A DNA stretch of 64,000 bases. It comes from Pseudomonadota bacterium. GTDB taxonomy: Bacteria > Pseudomonadota > Gammaproteobacteria > Steroidobacterales > Steroidobacteraceae. Positions 61,986-64,000 of the stretch are shown here, one piece after another (within the stretch, counting starts at the first letter, position 1; every line of letters starts with the position of its first letter). Position numbers and translations under genes: made by a program. The notes beneath the pieces are model-generated. The model had not been told where the DNA came from. It searched no databases and saw only the letters and a list, made by a program, of their open reading frames with translations. Location: positions 8,137 through 72,136 of the forward strand of contig JAEZCR010000026.1 in the NCBI GenBank assembly GCA_023433465.1. The letters are read 5' to 3'.

Positions 61986-63221
61986 ATGTCAGAGCCCTCG
62001 CACCCGCTGAACCGGCCGCTGCCGCCTGATGTCGCCGCGGGCGAATCCGCGTTCATCCAGTTCTACCAGCAGTACGCGGCGTTCAGCTGGCCCTGGGCGT
62101 GGCGCCGCACGGCGATCTTCGGAGGGGTAGGCGCGCTCGTCGGCGCGTCGTTCGGCGTCTCGCACGGGTTGTTCGTCCACGGCGTGTGGGATGCCATCGC
62201 GGTTTCCCTCGCCTGCGCCGGCGCCAACATCGCGCTGGTCGGGACCGGGCCCGTGCTCGGCGCGCTCGTCCGGCATCGCGGCTGGCCGCGCGCGATCGAG
62301 GTCCCGTTGCTGCTGCTGGCCGTGATCTGCGGCATGGTCCTCGGCTGGTGGACGGCCGAATGGGCGGACCGGTTCCACGATGCGCGCATGGCCGTGCATG
62401 GCCACGGGGGATCGGAATCGTCGGGCATCACGGTCACCGACGTGCATTCGGGTGTGCGCTGGGCCATCGACGTGGCCTGGGACGTCGCGTTCCTGTTCGT
62501 GGCGAGCGGCGGACTCGCGCTGCAGGCCTATCTTTCCGAGCAGCGCCGCTGGGCGGAACACCACCGCCGCGCCGCCGTGGAGAAGTTAGGCCAGCAGAAG
62601 AGCGAGGCGGACCTCAAGCTCACCGTGCTGCAGGCGCAGGTCGAGCCGCACTTCCTGTTCAACACGCTGGCCTCGGTGCGTTCGCTCGTGGCCTCGGACC
62701 CGCGACGCGCGACGCAGACGATCGACGCGCTGGCGCAGCACCTGCGCGCGACGCTGCCGAAGCTGCGCGCGAAAACCGGAGTGGCGCACTCGACGCTCGG
62801 GGAGCAGTTCGACATCTGCTCGAGTTACCTGGATCTGATGAAGCTGCGAATGGGCGATCGGCTGCAGGTGGACATCCGCCTGCCGCCCGAACTGCGCGAT
62901 GCGCCCTTTCCACCGCTGCTGCTGATCTCGCTGGTCGAGAACGCGATCAAACACGGGGTGGAGCCGAAGCCGGGGCCCACCCACGTCTCGCTTTTCGCGC
63001 GGGCGGATGGAGGCAAGCTCGAGGTGCGCGTGGAAGACGATGGCGCGGGACTTGCGCTCGGCATGGGTGAAGGCACGGGCCTCGCCAACGTGCGGGCGCA
63101 GTTGCTGACGCGTTTCGGAGGGGCCGCCTCGTTCGAGATCGCCGGGCGAGCGTTCGGAGGCGTGCTCACGCGGATTCTGGTGCCGCTCGAATCGCCGCCG
63201 GCGGGGAACGCGCAGGCATGA
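61986..63221 (+). CDS. LytS/YehU-type sensor histidine kinase
   Basis: The 411-residue membrane kinase has four or so N-terminal transmembrane segments. The His_kinase domain has the phospho-His in QVEPHFLFNTLASVRSLV, and the HATPase N box is SLVENAIKHGVEP. A GTGLANVRAQL G2 motif follows. No extracellular domain is present beyond short loops, so it may sense a membrane signal. It overlaps the LytTR regulator gene by four bases. Confidence 0.92.
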   Translation: MSEPSHPLNRPLPPDVAAGESAFIQFYQQYAAFSWPWAWRRTAIFGGVGALVGASFGVSHGLFVHGVWDAIAVSLACAGANIALVGTGPVLGALVRHRGWPRAIEVPLLLLAVICGMVLGWWTAEWADRFHDARMAVHGHGGSESSGITVTDVHSGVRWAIDVAWDVAFLFVASGGLALQAYLSEQRRWAEHHRRAAVEKLGQQKSEADLKLTVLQAQVEPHFLFNTLASVRSLVASDPRRATQTIDALAQHLRATLPKLRAKTGVAHSTLGEQFDICSSYLDLMKLRMGDRLQVDIRLPPELRDAPFPPLLLISLVENAIKHGVEPKPGPTHVSLFARADGGKLEVRVEDDGAGLALGMGEGTGLANVRAQLLTRFGGAASFEIAGRAFGGVLTRILVPLESPPAGNAQA

Positions 63222-63970
63222 CGCGGGCCGTCGCCGTGATCGCCGAGGACGAGCTGCCGCAGCGGCAGGAATTGCGCGCCATGCTGGCGCAGTTGTGGCC
63301 GGAGCTCGAGGTCGCCGCCGAATGCGAGGACGGTCTCGCGGCGCTCGATGCCCTCGCGCAGCATCGGCCGCAGGTGGCGTTCCTCGACATCCGCATGCCC
63401 GGCGTGAGCGGTCTCGAGGTCGCACGCGCCGCCGGCGCCGGGTGCCAGGTCGTCTTCATCACGGCGTACGACGAGTACGCGCTCAAGGCCTTCGACGAGG
63501 GCGCGGTCGACTATCTCCTGAAGCCCGTGAGCCGCGAGCGGTTGCGGCGCGCGATCGAACGCACGCGCGCCAGGATCACGGGCGGCGCCCCCGACATCGC
63601 GGCCCTGCTCGACCTGGTGCAGTCGCGGCTCACGCCGGGCCGGCAGGTCATCAAGTGGATCACCGCGAGCGTCGGAAACTCGGTGAAGATGTTTCCGATC
63701 GACCAGGTGCTGTTCTTCCAGGCGCAGGACAAATACACGCGCGTGGTGACTGCCGAAAGCGAGGGCCACATCCGCACGCCGCTCAAGGAACTGCTGCCGG
63801 CGCTGGATTCCGAGACCTTCTGGCAGATCCATCGCAGCGCGATAGTGCGCGTCTCCGCCATCCGCTCCGTCGACAAGGCCGACGACGGCAAGCTGCGCCT
63901 CACCCTCCGCGGCCTCGACGAAGTCCTCCCCGTCAGCAGCGCCTTCCAACACCGCTTCCGCGGGATGTAG
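63218..63970 (+). CDS. LytTR-family response regulator
   Basis: The 250-residue regulator has an N-terminal REC domain (VIAEDELPQRQELRA, FLDIRMPGVSGLE, KPVSRERLRRAI). The C-terminal LytTR DNA-binding domain contains VKMFPIDQVLFFQAQDKYTRV and FWQIHRSAIVRVSAI. It is the partner of the kinase upstream. Targets are unknown and could lie beyond the window. Confidence 0.93.
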   Translation: MTRAVAVIAEDELPQRQELRAMLAQLWPELEVAAECEDGLAALDALAQHRPQVAFLDIRMPGVSGLEVARAAGAGCQVVFITAYDEYALKAFDEGAVDYLLKPVSRERLRRAIERTRARITGGAPDIAALLDLVQSRLTPGRQVIKWITASVGNSVKMFPIDQVLFFQAQDKYTRVVTAESEGHIRTPLKELLPALDSETFWQIHRSAIVRVSAIRSVDKADDGKLRLTLRGLDEVLPVSSAFQHRFRGM

Positions 63971-63976
63971 AAGATG

Positions 63977-63987
63977 GTGCCTGGCAC
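63977..63987. repeat. GTGCC-T-GGCAC short hairpin motif at the window edge
   Basis: A perfect 5-bp inverted repeat around one base lies just after the LytTR stop, in the context AGATGGTGCCTGGCAC. It is probably the start of an intergenic repeat or terminator that continues beyond the window. Confidence 0.4.
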
Positions 63988-64000
63988 GGAAAATCCGGGA

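Overview
The window is GC-rich chromosomal DNA from a Gram-negative bacterium. TonB-dependent receptor, OmpA-type and CopB outer-membrane genes, a periplasmic nitrate reductase operon and Tat signals point to Pseudomonadota, most likely a free-living gammaproteobacterium of the Steroidobacter/Nevskia type. The taxon is inferred from gene style only. Genes are tightly packed, and many neighbours share ATGA or GTGA stop/start overlaps, so most blocks read as translationally coupled operons.

Left third (1-18.3 kb): a leftward group of membrane protein, M20 peptidase, TPR-sulfotransferase and a TonB-dependent receptor cut by the window edge; a methyltransferase; a rightward four-gene PspA / AAA+ ATPase / membrane coiled-coil / solute-binding-OmpA operon bracketed by two copies of a long composite inverted repeat; then housekeeping-type genes (Fn3 protein, CBS protein, S9 peptidase, small periplasmic proteins, a RibD/DHFR-fold reductase).

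Middle (18.3-31.5 kb): an unusual conflict-type locus. Eight coupled leftward genes encode a GH108-type muramidase, an alpha/beta hydrolase, a TPR-trypsin-like protease, a TIR-like protein, a pYEATS-TIR protein, a three-pass membrane protein, a large protein of unknown fold and a lipoprotein. Facing away from them are a TIR-TM-WD40 protein and a TIR protein with an unknown C-terminal region. Four TIR-type domains within 9.5 kb, next to three putative envelope- or protein-degrading enzymes, make this the best candidate for an undescribed system.

Island (31.9-46.03 kb): an integrative element inserted at the 3' end of a tRNA-Arg(ACG) gene. A 45-bp exact copy of the tRNA 3' end lies at 31874-31918, and the intact tRNA lies at 46031-46107 next to the tyrosine integrase. 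The element carries an E2-only type II CBASS (CapH, CapP, HNH-SAVED Cap5, CD-NTase, E2 with a SEC-C zinc motif), a CoiA-like nuclease, a single-chain Type ISP restriction-modification enzyme with a Fic partner, a MobC remnant and an AlpA-like excisionase that overlaps the integrase. A degraded second integrase/tRNA junction at 31544-31610 shows that the site was used before.

Right third (46.1-64 kb): an RsbRSTX-type stressosome operon feeding two histidine kinases; a copper-resistance operon (MerR regulator, P1B-ATPase, multicopper oxidase CopA, CopB); a leftward napEDABC nitrate reductase operon; a cytochrome P460; and a LytS/LytTR two-component pair at the edge. No rRNA, CRISPR array or complete insertion sequence was seen.
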